From: Pseudomonas entomophila
Lineage (GTDB): Bacteria; Pseudomonadota; Gammaproteobacteria; Pseudomonadales; Pseudomonadaceae
DNA: 64,000 nucleotides
NCBI RefSeq assembly: GCF_029193575.1
Contig: NZ_JARGCS010000050.1
Coordinates: 1-64,000, forward strand
Reading direction: 5' to 3'
The position numbers and the translations under genes were made by a program. The notes under the pieces are model-generated. The model ran no database searches, was not told the origin of the DNA, and worked only from the letters and a program-made list of their open reading frames with translations. Shown here piece after piece: positions 25,008 through 33,359 of this stretch. Positions within the stretch are counted from its first letter, which is position 1, and each line of letters opens with the position of its first letter.

Positions 25008-25715
25008 GTGATCAGCTCATCGACCGTCGTCACCTCCGTGGTGGAAAAGCTCCGTCAGGCCCTGGCCCGCGGCCAGTGGCGCAGCGGTGAAATGCTCCCC
25101 GGCCAGCGCGAGCTGGCCGAACAATTGGGCATCAGCCGGCCCAGCCTGCGCGAAGCGGTAACCGTGCTGGAAACCCTGGGCCTGGTGCGCTCGATGCCTG
25201 GCAAGGGCGTGCTGGTGCTCGACGCCGAAACCCCCGAACAGCCTCAGGACACCGCCGCCGCCAGCCTGGCCGACGTGCTGGAGCTGCGCTACACCCTCGA
25301 ACCCTTCATCGCCGGGCTGGTGGCGCAATCGGCCGGCAGCCAGGACATCGGCCAACTGCGCCTGACCCTGATGGACATGCGCGAAGCCCTCGACGCCGGC
25401 GACAGCGAAGCCGGTGCGGCGGCTTACATCGCCTTCCACGAGGCGCTGTTCGCCCTGACCACCAACCCGATCTTCCAAAGCGTGGTGCAGCAGACCGGCA
25501 ATGCCTTGAAGCAGAGCACCGCGATGCTCCACGACTCACCCGAGCACCTCGCCGCGCGCCTGGCCGAGAACGAGGCGGTGGTACGCGCCATCCGCAGCCG
25601 CAACAGCGCCCAGGCCAGTGCGCAGATGCGCCGGCACATCCTCGCCGAGGGCCAGCGCATGGGCATCGAACTGAACATTCCCGACGACGCCCAGGCGCCA
25701 GGAGAACACCCATGA
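25008..25715 (+). CDS. GntR family regulator, FCD subgroup
   Basis: A 235-residue regulator with an N-terminal winged HTH (GEMLPGQRELAEQLGISRPS then LREAVTVLETLGLVRSMPGK) and a C-terminal helical FCD domain with metal/ligand histidines (FHEALF, RRHI). FCD regulators respond to organic acids. It begins at GTG after GGAGCGAACC, 50 bp after dctA, and its stop overlaps the next GntR gene. Likely control of dctA through the GGTMAGACC sites is inference. Confidence 0.9.
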   Translation: MISSSTVVTSVVEKLRQALARGQWRSGEMLPGQRELAEQLGISRPSLREAVTVLETLGLVRSMPGKGVLVLDAETPEQPQDTAAASLADVLELRYTLEPFIAGLVAQSAGSQDIGQLRLTLMDMREALDAGDSEAGAAAYIAFHEALFALTTNPIFQSVVQQTGNALKQSTAMLHDSPEHLAARLAENEAVVRAIRSRNSAQASAQMRRHILAEGQRMGIELNIPDDAQAPGEHP

Positions 25716-26398
25716 GCGCCTGTGCCCCGCACCTGCCCGCCTTGACCCGCGCCGGTGAAAGCCGGCTGTCCGCCGAGCAGATCTACCCGCGCCTGTTCGA
25801 CGCCATCCTCGAACAGCGCCTGCCGCCCGGCAGCGCCCTGCCCGAGCAGGCGCTGGGCAACGCCTTCGGCGTCAGTCGCACGGTGATCCGCCGGGTGCTG
25901 GGGCGCCTGTCGGACCAGCAGGTGGTGGTGCAACGCCCCAGCCACACCGCCCACCTGGCGGCACCCGACCCGCAGCAGGCGCGCCAGGTGCTCAGCGCCC
26001 GCCGCCTGGCCGAGACCACCCTCATCAGCCTGGCCACCCAACGCGCCAGGCCGACGCAGATCCGCCAGTTGCGCCAGTTGGTCGAGCGCGAGCGCCAGCA
26101 CCATGAGAACGGCGAGCGCTGCACGGCGATCCGCCTGGGCGGCGAGTTCCACCTCAAGCTTGCGCAGATGGCCAACAACGCCCCGCTGGCGCGCTTTCTC
26201 AACGGGCTGGTGCCGATGACGTCATTGATCATCGCGCGCTACGAGTCGCCGTGCTGCGACCACTGCGCCTGGCAGGAGCACACGGCGATCATCGATGCGG
26301 TGGAGGACGGCGACGCGGCCGCCGCGCTCAGCCTGATGCACCTGCACCTGGACCGCCTGGAAGCCAAGCTCGACCTCGATCACAGCCCCCGCGCGTAG
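25712..26398 (+). CDS. Second GntR family regulator, FCD subgroup
   Basis: A 228-residue protein coupled by ATGA to the preceding GntR gene. It has a winged HTH (LPEQALGNAFGVSRTVIRRV) and an FCD domain with GGEFHLKLAQM and EHTAIIDAVEDGD. The HTH is of a different subtype from the first, so this is not a simple recent duplication. Tandem FCD regulators next to one transporter are unusual and might act as a pair. Confidence 0.88.
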   Translation: MSACAPHLPALTRAGESRLSAEQIYPRLFDAILEQRLPPGSALPEQALGNAFGVSRTVIRRVLGRLSDQQVVVQRPSHTAHLAAPDPQQARQVLSARRLAETTLISLATQRARPTQIRQLRQLVERERQHHENGERCTAIRLGGEFHLKLAQMANNAPLARFLNGLVPMTSLIIARYESPCCDHCAWQEHTAIIDAVEDGDAAAALSLMHLHLDRLEAKLDLDHSPRA

Positions 26399-26530
26399 CG
26401 CTTGCGGTATTCCGCCGGGGTCATGCCCACATCGGCCTGGAACAATCGGGCTCAGGCCCACCCGCGCGGCCAGGCTGGCAACGTCAAGGCCGACGTCATC
26501 GCCGACAAGGACGCCACGTTCCGCCCTGGC
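26392..26530 (-). pseudogene. Relic of an AraC/GlxA-type regulator C-terminus
   Basis: On the minus strand, in two frames, one reads GLDVASLAARVGLS and then RLFQADVGMTPAEYRKRYAR, the end of an AraC-family HTH domain. A frameshift separates the halves and nothing upstream is recognisable. Confidence 0.65.
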
Positions 26531-26637
26531 AACTTCTGCAGCCTCATTCGCCAGTCCTGCTGGCCGAGCTGATGGCATGTGCCTGTCGGGCGCCGTACCA
26601 TGCGCCCGACAATCACATGAGCCATTGGAGGCCACCC

Positions 26638-27081
26638 ATGAACCACACGATCGCGCCGGTGGGCGAGGAACACTTCGACCGCCTTGCCGAGCTCTGGGAA
26701 GCCTCGGTGCGGGCAACCCACGACTTTCTACCGGCCGGCTACATCGAGCGCCTGCGACCGCTGGTGCGCGACCAGTACCTGGGCTTCGTGCAACTGCGCG
26801 CCTGGTACGATGCACAAGGGCGCATCCACGGCTTCGCCGGCGTGCACGACGGCAAGCTGGAAATGCTGTTCATCGACCCCGCCAGCCGTGGCCAGGGCGT
26901 GGGCAAGGCGTTGCTGGCGCGGAGCATCGACGAACTGGGCGTGCGCGCGGTCGACGTCAATGAGCAGAACCCGCAGGCGGTAGGGTTCTACCTGAGCCAG
27001 GGCTTCGTCCAGGTCGGGCGCTCGGAGGTCGATGGGCAGGGGGACCCATACCCCTTGCTGCACCTGAAACGTGAAGGTTGA
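26638..27081 (+). CDS. GNAT family N-acetyltransferase
   Basis: A 147-residue enzyme predicted to transfer acetyl from acetyl-CoA to an amine. The acetyl-CoA loop is visible (IDPASRGQGVGKALLARSID, with the Q/RGxGxG/A pattern), followed by NPQAVGFYLSQGF, the beta6-alpha4 motif of the fold. Strong GGAG precedes the ATG. It resembles YafP/YjaB-type proteins with unknown small-molecule substrates. It stands alone between the AraC relic and a hairpin. Confidence 0.88.
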   Translation: MNHTIAPVGEEHFDRLAELWEASVRATHDFLPAGYIERLRPLVRDQYLGFVQLRAWYDAQGRIHGFAGVHDGKLEMLFIDPASRGQGVGKALLARSIDELGVRAVDVNEQNPQAVGFYLSQGFVQVGRSEVDGQGDPYPLLHLKREG

Positions 27082-27109
27082 ACATGAACATGGGCGAACG
27101 CTGCAAAAA

Positions 27110-27128
27110 GGGGCCGCTCTGCGGCCCC
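27110..27128. terminator. Hairpin between the GNAT and lipoprotein genes
   Basis: GGGGCCGC-TCT-GCGGCCCC preceded by AAAAA; as written the T run is on the minus strand, but the stem probably ends the GNAT transcript too. Confidence 0.5.
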
Positions 27129-27185
27129 ACCTGACACTTCTATACTCAGAGAACCCCTCGGCCTCTAACTTGGCAGGCTACCCGC

Positions 27186-28184
27186 GTGAAACCGCGCATC
27201 TCGCTTGTGCTGCTGTGCCTGTTGCTGGCCCTGGCCGGCTGCGCCGGCAAGCGCCCTGCCGCGCCCCCGCCCCCCAGCGCCCTGCCCCCGGCCGTCTGGC
27301 AGCAGATCGACCAGGAACTGATCGAGGCCTCCGTGGCCGCCACCGGTTCGGCCAACGACTACGCCCGACGCTCCATGCGCGTGTGGCGCGAGCAAGTGCA
27401 GCAACGCACCGAAAGCGACTTCATCCCCTGGTTCACCGGTTACTGGACCCAGCAATGGCTGACCCTCAAGGTGGCCTGGTACAAGATGAACAGCGGCGAG
27501 GGCACCGACCCGCCGGAGAAGCGCCTGGCCCTGTACCTTCAGCAGCAGTACCACGAACGGGTGATCGAGCCGGTGGCCGAGCAGATCAACCCCGAAGGCA
27601 TTCGCGACCGCGCCAGTGAGCTGTACCTGCAACTGCTCGGCCAGCAACTGCCGGCGATCATCCAGCGCCACAACGCCCCGCCCGAGCAGTTCAGCCAGCG
27701 CCTGAACCGCATCCCGGCCATCGCCCTGGGGCCGCCAACAGCCCGCGACGCCACCCTGTACCAGTTGCTGCGCGCGCCCTCGCTGGCCCAGCAACCGGCC
27801 TGGCAAGCGCTGCGCCAGCACCTGCACGACCAGGCGTCGAAGGCGCCGGGGCAAACCGAGGTGGGGCTGTCGTCGGTGGCCACCCGCGCCAGTGAAAAGC
27901 TAGGCGCCACCCTCGCCCCACGCGGCGTGGCCAGCGCGGTGGCGGCAGCGGTGGGCAAGGCGGCGGGGGCCATGATCTCGGTGGCGGTGGCCGGCTTCGG
28001 CATGATGACCCATGACCGCGAGCACCCGCAGATGGTCGAGCAACTGCGGGTGATCCTCAATGTGGCGTTGAACGAGGAATGGCGCGAACTGATGGAGAAC
28101 CGCCAGAGCGGGGCGATGGCCGGGGTGTATTACCTGTCGGGGCAGGTGGAGGACGGTTTGTTGCCGCAGGGGGTAAGGCCCTGA
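27186..28184 (+). CDS. Outer-membrane lipoprotein of unknown function
   Basis: A 332-residue protein with a lipoprotein signal (LLCLLLALAGCAGK, lipid on Cys19) followed by a proline-rich linker. The mature part is helical with DFIPWFTGYWTQQWLTLKVA and, near 255-285, a small-residue-rich hydrophobic stretch (GVASAVAAAVGKAAGAMISV) that could insert in a membrane. I know no function. GTG is used as start. It is not in an obvious operon. Confidence 0.75.
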   Translation: MKPRISLVLLCLLLALAGCAGKRPAAPPPPSALPPAVWQQIDQELIEASVAATGSANDYARRSMRVWREQVQQRTESDFIPWFTGYWTQQWLTLKVAWYKMNSGEGTDPPEKRLALYLQQQYHERVIEPVAEQINPEGIRDRASELYLQLLGQQLPAIIQRHNAPPEQFSQRLNRIPAIALGPPTARDATLYQLLRAPSLAQQPAWQALRQHLHDQASKAPGQTEVGLSSVATRASEKLGATLAPRGVASAVAAAVGKAAGAMISVAVAGFGMMTHDREHPQMVEQLRVILNVALNEEWRELMENRQSGAMAGVYYLSGQVEDGLLPQGVRP

Positions 28185-28197
28185 AGCGGTGGTGGGT

Positions 28198-28222
28198 TCA
28201 TCGCGGGGCAAGCCCGCGATAG
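28198..28222. repeat. REP sequence
   Basis: TCATCGCGGGGCAAGCCCGC single copy between convergent genes. Confidence 0.8.
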
Positions 28223-28237
28223 TGCCACCGTCGCGCT

Positions 28238-28666
28238 TCAGGCGGGCGCCATCGCCGACGCCGGCAACCCAAACACCCGGTCGAACGCCCAGTTATAGGC
28301 AAACGTGTAGCAAGGCACCAACACGATGAAGGCCAGGTCCACCAGCAACGCCTCCACCAAGCTCATTCCCAGCCACCAGGCAATCAGCGGAATCAGGTAC
28401 ACCACCAGGGTCAACTGGAAACCGATGGCATGCGCCACCCGCCGCCCCAGGCTGCGCCCGCGCTTGGCCTGGCGGCTCTCCCAGCACTCGAACAGGCTGT
28501 TGTAGATCAGGTTCCAGAGCATGGCGATGGTGGTGATCATCACCGCCAGCGGCCCCGTGTGCGAAGCCTGGGTGTCGGACAGGTAGGCCAGCCCCAGGGT
28601 CGACATGCACAGCCCGATCAGTTCGTAGAAGGTCACGTAGACCAGTTTGCGCTTGACGCCTTGCAA
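28238..28666 (-). CDS. PACE family multidrug efflux transporter (AceI-like)
   Basis: A 142-residue inner-membrane protein with four helices made of two repeated bacterial transmembrane pair units. Family marks are YELIGL with the conserved membrane glutamate, WNLIYNSLFE at the end of the first pair, and YNWAFDRVFGLP at the end of the second. PACE proteins export chlorhexidine, acriflavine and short-chain diamines using the proton gradient. It is divergent from a LysR gene, the usual aceI/aceR-like arrangement. Confidence 0.92.
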   Translation of the reverse strand: MQGVKRKLVYVTFYELIGLCMSTLGLAYLSDTQASHTGPLAVMITTIAMLWNLIYNSLFECWESRQAKRGRSLGRRVAHAIGFQLTLVVYLIPLIAWWLGMSLVEALLVDLAFIVLVPCYTFAYNWAFDRVFGLPASAMAPA

Positions 28667-28766
28667 GGGTTTTACCTCGGTGTCGGTTGACGAAAGCGCG
28701 CAGAATGAATCAGCAAGCTTGACAGTAAAAGTCAGCAGCCTTCAGATTTACTGAAAGGAGGCTGCC

Positions 28767-29642
28767 ATGAACTTTTCCAGCGACACCATCCAACTGTTCC
28801 TCGCCGTGCTTGACCGTGGCTCGTTTTCCGCCGCTGCCCGCATGCTGGGCCGGGTGCCCTCGGCGGTGAGCATGGCCATTGGCAACCTTGAGGCCGAGTT
28901 GGGCTACCCGCTGTTCGAGCGTGGCCCGCGCGAGGCACGCGCCACCGACCGGGCCCGAGCCCTGGAGCCCCACGCGCGTCTGATCGCCGAACAGTTGGGG
29001 CTGTTGCAGGTGCATGCGCTGGAACTGTCACGCGGGCTGGAAAGCAGCCTGGCCATCGCGGTGGTGCCGGACATCGACCAGCGCCCACTGCTGTCGGCGA
29101 TCGCCCGGCTGGGCGAGCGCCACCCGTTGCTGGACATCGAGCTGCTCAGCGCGCCGCAGGAAGATGCCCTGCAGTTGCTCGACAGCGGCCGGGTCGGGCT
29201 GTGCGTGGCCTTCGCCGGGCTGCAGGTCGATGCCCGGCGCGGCTTCCAGCACATCGGCATGGAATCACTGGTGGCGACCCTCTCACCGCGCCACCCGGCC
29301 CTGTGCGCGGGCAGCATCCGCAACCTCGAGGACCTGGTGAACGTGCGCCAGATCCTGGTGCGCAGCCGCGACCTGCCGCTGAGCGACACCCGCTCGTTGA
29401 TCGGCACCGCGCACTGGCGCACCGACAGCCTCGACCTGGCAGTGCAGATGGTCGAGGCCGGTCTGGGCTGGGGCGACCTGCCGTTGGCGCGGGTGGCGCC
29501 CTTGGTAGAGGCTGGGCGCCTGGTGCGTTTGGCGTTTGGCAATACGCGCAACGAGTTGCAGTTGCCGGTGCATGCGTTTTGGCTGAAGCAGCAACCGCTC
29601 GGGAGGGCGGCGCGGGAACTGGTGGGGTTGCTGGCTGGGTAG
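28767..29642 (+). CDS. LysR family regulator, likely controlling the PACE gene
   Basis: A 291-residue regulator. The N-terminal winged HTH is FLAVLDRGSFSAAARMLGRV then PSAVSMAIGNLEAELGYPLF. The C-terminal periplasmic-binding-like domain covers about 90-290. It is transcribed away from the PACE gene with a 100-bp shared region, where TTTACTG-type sequence near 28740 could be a binding site. By analogy with AceR it would activate the pump in response to a substrate such as a diamine. Confidence 0.9.
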   Translation: MNFSSDTIQLFLAVLDRGSFSAAARMLGRVPSAVSMAIGNLEAELGYPLFERGPREARATDRARALEPHARLIAEQLGLLQVHALELSRGLESSLAIAVVPDIDQRPLLSAIARLGERHPLLDIELLSAPQEDALQLLDSGRVGLCVAFAGLQVDARRGFQHIGMESLVATLSPRHPALCAGSIRNLEDLVNVRQILVRSRDLPLSDTRSLIGTAHWRTDSLDLAVQMVEAGLGWGDLPLARVAPLVEAGRLVRLAFGNTRNELQLPVHAFWLKQQPLGRAARELVGLLAG

Positions 29643-29649
29643 CGCCGGT

Positions 29650-29733
29650 GGGCCTATCGCGCTCCCACAGGTACACCACCGCCTATGAGAACGGCGCCGT
29701 ACCTGTGGGAGTGGGCTCGCCCCGCGATAGAAC
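29650..29733. repeat. Opposed REP pair
   Basis: CCTATCGCGCTCCCACAGGT and the mirrored ACCTGTGGGAGTGGGCTCG with CCCGCGATAG, forming a long imperfect palindrome after the LysR gene. Confidence 0.75.
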
Positions 29734-29831
29734 CGCCGCCGCCCGTCGGCAGATACCTACAGCCCGCGCTCCCCCTTCAACATTTCGCGCCCCGCGCCGA
29801 TAGCGATATCGACAGGCTTCGCCAACGCGCC

Positions 29832-29857
29832 ACAAGCGCACGGCGGCCTCCCGATAA
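29832..29857 (+). promoter_or_regulatory. Sigma-28 (FliA) promoter candidate for the chemoreceptor
   Basis: ACAAGC-N12-CCCGATAA matches the Pseudomonas FliA pattern TCAAGT-N12-GCCGATA with one mismatch in each main block and correct spacing, ending 20 bp before the start codon. Confidence 0.5.
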
Positions 29858-29877
29858 ATGGCTCAAGGTCTCGAAAC

Positions 29878-31764
29878 ATGAACCTGAAGTTCCGCCACAA
29901 AATCCTCCTCAGCGCCTGCGGTGTCGTGGTCCTGGCATTCGCCCTGTTCACCCTCTACAACGACTACCTGCAACGCAACACCATTCGCCAGAACATCGAA
30001 GCCTCGGTCCAACAGGCCGGCGCACTCACCGCCAGCAGCGTGCAGAACTGGATGAGCGGGCGCGTCCTGGTGCTGGAAAACCTCGCCCAGGACATCGCCC
30101 AGCAAGGCGCCACCGACAAGCTCGGTGAACTGATCGACCAGCCCTCCTACACCCGCAACTTCCTCTTCACCTACCTCGGCCAGGCGACCGGCGTGTTCAC
30201 CCAGCGCCCCGACACCAAGATGCCCGACGGCTACGACCCACGCCAACGCCCCTGGTACGGCGCCGCCGCCAACGCCGGCCAGACCGTGCTGACCGCCCCC
30301 TACCAAGGCGCGGTGGGCGGCCTGATGGTGACCATCGCCACACCCGTCAAGAGCAAGGCCAACGGCCAATTGCTGGGCGTGGTCGGCGGCGACCTGACCC
30401 TCGACACCCTGGTGGAAATCATCAACGCCGTGGACTTCGGTGGCATCGGCCACGCTTTCATCGCCGACCGCGACGGCCAGGTCATCGTCAGCCCCGACAA
30501 GGCGCAGTTGATGAAAAACCTGAAGGACATCTACCCCGGCAGCGGCCTGAAGGTGGAGCCGGGCATGCAGGACGTGGCCCTCGACGGCCAGGAACGGATC
30601 ATCTCCTTCACCCCCGTCAACGGCCTGCCGTCGGCGCAGTGGTACATCGGCCTGTCCATCGACAAAGACAAGGCCTACGCCGCCCTCAGCCAATTCCGCA
30701 CCTCAGCGATCATCGCCATGCTCATCGCCGTGGCCGCCATCGCCGGCTTGCTCGGCCTGTTGATTCCGTTGCTGATGCGCCCGCTGACCACCATGGGCCG
30801 CGCCATGCGCGACATCGCCGAGGGCGAAGGCGACCTGACCCGCCGCCTGGACGCCAGCAGCAAGGACGAGTTCGGTGAGCTGGCCGGCGCGTTCAACCGT
30901 TTCGTCGAGCGTATCCATGCCTCGATCAGCGAAGTGTCCTCGGCCACGCGCCTGGTGCATGACCTTTCCGAGCGGGTGATGAGCGCCTCCAACGCCTCGA
31001 TCACCGGCTCCGAGGAGCAGAGCATGCGCACCAACAGCGTCGCCGCGGCGATCAACCAGCTGGGCGCCGCCACCCAGGAGATCGCCCGCAACGCCGCCGA
31101 CGCCTCTCAGCACGCCAGCGGCGCCAGCGACCAAGCCAACGATGGCCGCCAGGTGGTCGACGAGGCGATCGGCGCAATGACCGCGCTATCGCAGAAGATC
31201 AGCGAATCCTGCGAGCAGATCGAGACGCTCAACGCCAGCACCGATGAAATCGGCAAGATCCTCGACGTCATCAAGGGCATCTCCCAGCAGACCAACCTGC
31301 TGGCGCTCAACGCCGCCATCGAGGCGGCCCGCGCCGGCGAGGCCGGGCGTGGTTTCGCGGTGGTCGCCGACGAGGTGCGCAACCTGGCGCACCGCACCCA
31401 GGAGTCGGCCGAGGAGATCCACCGCATGATCACCAGCCTGCAGGTCGGCTCGCGCGAGGCGGTGCACACGATGAACGCCAGCCAAGTGTCCAGCGAGCAG
31501 ACCGTGCAGGTGGCCAACCAGGCCGGCGAGCGGCTGGCCAGCGTGACCCGGCGCATCGGCGAGATCGACGGCATGAACCAGTCGGTGGCCACCGCCACCG
31601 AGGAGCAGAGCGCCGTGGTCGAGAGCCTGAACCTGGACATCACCCAGATCAACGCGCTGAACCAGCGAGGGGTGGAGAACCTCAATGAAACCCTGCGCCA
31701 TTGCGATGCGTTGAGCCTTCAGGCGGGGCGATTGAAGCAGTTGGTGGGCAGTTTCAGGATCTAA
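29878..31764 (+). CDS. Methyl-accepting chemotaxis protein with dCache domain
   Basis: A 628-residue inner-membrane receptor: TM1 about 9-30, periplasmic dCache about 35-275, TM2 about 282-305, HAMP to about 360, then the signalling helices with tip sequence QTNLLALNAAIEAARAGEAG. The dCache carries YDPRQRPWY, as in amino-acid receptors such as PctA, and the later Asp in GGDLTL, but the intermediate position usually occupied by Asp (PY.DA) reads PYQGAV. The ligand may therefore differ from free alpha-amino acids. Expression with flagella is suggested by the sigma-28 site. Confidence 0.93.
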   Translation: MNLKFRHKILLSACGVVVLAFALFTLYNDYLQRNTIRQNIEASVQQAGALTASSVQNWMSGRVLVLENLAQDIAQQGATDKLGELIDQPSYTRNFLFTYLGQATGVFTQRPDTKMPDGYDPRQRPWYGAAANAGQTVLTAPYQGAVGGLMVTIATPVKSKANGQLLGVVGGDLTLDTLVEIINAVDFGGIGHAFIADRDGQVIVSPDKAQLMKNLKDIYPGSGLKVEPGMQDVALDGQERIISFTPVNGLPSAQWYIGLSIDKDKAYAALSQFRTSAIIAMLIAVAAIAGLLGLLIPLLMRPLTTMGRAMRDIAEGEGDLTRRLDASSKDEFGELAGAFNRFVERIHASISEVSSATRLVHDLSERVMSASNASITGSEEQSMRTNSVAAAINQLGAATQEIARNAADASQHASGASDQANDGRQVVDEAIGAMTALSQKISESCEQIETLNASTDEIGKILDVIKGISQQTNLLALNAAIEAARAGEAGRGFAVVADEVRNLAHRTQESAEEIHRMITSLQVGSREAVHTMNASQVSSEQTVQVANQAGERLASVTRRIGEIDGMNQSVATATEEQSAVVESLNLDITQINALNQRGVENLNETLRHCDALSLQAGRLKQLVGSFRI

Positions 31765-31769
31765 TGCGC

Positions 31770-31839
31770 GACATCGCGGGACAAGCCCGCCCCTGCAGGT
31801 CCGGCGCTGTACCTGCAGGCGGGGCTTGCCCCGCGATGA
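31770..31839. repeat. Opposed REP pair
   Basis: ACATCGCGGGACAAGCCCGC and GCGGGGCTTGCCCCGCGATG, with inner complementary CCTGCAGG and CCTGCAGG arms. Confidence 0.85.
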
Positions 31840-31855
31840 ACCCACCGCGTTATAA

Positions 31856-31900
31856 CCTAATAACCAACAATTCTATTTGGCTATAAAAAACAATCTATAT
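31856..31900 (+). promoter_or_regulatory. Possible CysB-dependent promoter region
   Basis: AATAACCAACAATTCTATTTGG followed by CTATAAAAAA resembles, from memory, the TTCTATTTGGTTATA-type sequence before Pseudomonas sulfur-assimilation genes. The match is by eye only. Confidence 0.35.
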
Positions 31901-31946
31901 GCTGCCCAGCATCCGACCACGGGCTAGCAGGCAGATTGAGTAGCGT

Positions 31947-32732
31947 ATGGATGTAGGTTCTTTCGGTTTCACGGTTGCGGGACTGGTTGTGGGCTTCATC
32001 GTCGGCATGACCGGCGTCGGCGGCGGTTCGCTGATGACCCCGATCCTGCTGTGGTTCGGCATCAACCCCGCCACTGCGGTCGGCACCGACCTGCTCTACG
32101 CCGCCATCACCAAGGCCAGTGGCGTCTGGGTCCATGGCCGCAACAAGAACATCGACTGGAAGATCACCGGCCTGCTCAGCCTGGGCAGCGTGCCCGCCGC
32201 GGCACTGACCCTGTGGTTCCTCAGCACCCTGCACGCCGACACCTCGGCACTCAACGCGATCATCAAGCAGGGCCTGGCGGTTGTGTTGATCCTCACCGCC
32301 CTGGCGATCCTGTTCAAATCGCGCCTGCAGGCCTTCGCCAGCAAGCACGCTGGCGATCACTACCACTTGAGCGACCGCAGCCTGGCGACCCTCACGGTGA
32401 TCACCGGCGTGGTACTGGGCGTGATGGTCACCCTGACCTCCATCGGCGCCGGCGCCCTGGGCACCGTGGCGTTGTTCCTGCTCTACCCGTTCCTCGTCAC
32501 CCGCCGCCTGGTCGGCACCGAGATCGCCCACGCCGTGCCGCTGACCCTGGTGGCCGGCCTTGGCCACGCCGGCATGGGCAACATGGACTGGTCGCTGCTG
32601 GGCTACCTGCTGCTCGGCTCGCTGCCGGGCATCTACCTGGGCAGCCACCTCACCGGGCGCATTTCCGACCGCGTGCTGCGCCCCTGCCTGGCCGGGATGC
32701 TGCTGCTGATCGGCTACAAGCTGGCGTTCTAG
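31947..32732 (+). CDS. TSUP (TauE/SafE) family sulfite/sulfonate exporter
   Basis: A 261-residue membrane protein with eight predicted helices in two repeats: GFIVGMTGVGGGSLMTPILL opens the first and GVMVTLTSIGAGALGTVALF the second, both diagnostic of TSUP. Members export sulfite, sulfoacetate or related anions. The preceding CysB-like sequence would link it to sulfur starvation. Its end overlaps the convergent phosphatase gene by 4 bp. Confidence 0.88.
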   Translation: MDVGSFGFTVAGLVVGFIVGMTGVGGGSLMTPILLWFGINPATAVGTDLLYAAITKASGVWVHGRNKNIDWKITGLLSLGSVPAAALTLWFLSTLHADTSALNAIIKQGLAVVLILTALAILFKSRLQAFASKHAGDHYHLSDRSLATLTVITGVVLGVMVTLTSIGAGALGTVALFLLYPFLVTRRLVGTEIAHAVPLTLVAGLGHAGMGNMDWSLLGYLLLGSLPGIYLGSHLTGRISDRVLRPCLAGMLLLIGYKLAF

Positions 32733-33262
32733 GCCAACCGCAGGCGCCACTGCCCCGCATGGCTGAGCGAAAGGCGCGACAGCGGCGGCACATCGATACG
32801 CTGGAACGCCGCCAGCGGGCAGCCAAGCAGCGCCACCATCGCCGCGCGCATCACCATGGGGTGGGTCACCGCCAACCATTCGCCCGGGGTGTCGAACGCC
32901 CTCAGCCAGCGCTCGACGCGCTGGCACAAGGCCGCAACGGACTCACCGCCATGGGGCGCCTGGGTAGGGTCTTGCAGCCACTGCGCCAGGGCGTCTGGCT
33001 CCTCTTGCTGCAACTGCTTGAGCGCCACGCCCTGCCAGCGCCCCATGTCGCAGTCGGCCAGCGCAGGCTCAAGGCGCAGCGCCGGGCCAAGCAACGCCGC
33101 GGTCTGCGTGGCGCGCCGCTCGGGGGCGCAGAGCAGTTCACTGGCAACCGCCAGCACCGGCTCATCGAGCGCCAGGATGGCATCCTCGGCGCAGGGGAAA
33201 CGCCCCACCTTCTGGGCCTGGGTCAGGGCATGGCAGATCAGGGTCAGGCGAACGGCTTTCAC
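32729..33262 (-). CDS. Histidine-phosphatase superfamily protein with altered RHG motif
   Basis: A 177-residue protein of phosphoglycerate-mutase fold. The N-terminal catalytic motif, normally RHGxT, reads CHALTQ, keeping the nucleophilic histidine but losing the phosphate-binding arginine. The second arginine (CAPERRATQTAALL), the acid (DMGRWQG) and the late histidine (AVTHPMVM) are present. It may have reduced or altered activity. It converges on the TSUP gene and diverges from the heme oxygenase. Confidence 0.8.
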   Translation of the reverse strand: MKAVRLTLICHALTQAQKVGRFPCAEDAILALDEPVLAVASELLCAPERRATQTAALLGPALRLEPALADCDMGRWQGVALKQLQQEEPDALAQWLQDPTQAPHGGESVAALCQRVERWLRAFDTPGEWLAVTHPMVMRAAMVALLGCPLAAFQRIDVPPLSRLSLSHAGQWRLRLA

Positions 33263-33359
33263 CTCGGGGCCTCTCTGTGAACGATGATGCGGTGGCCGGC
33301 GGAACGCCGCGGTAGGATCGCCAGTCTAACCCAGGCAATTCGCCATCAGAGCTCATTCG

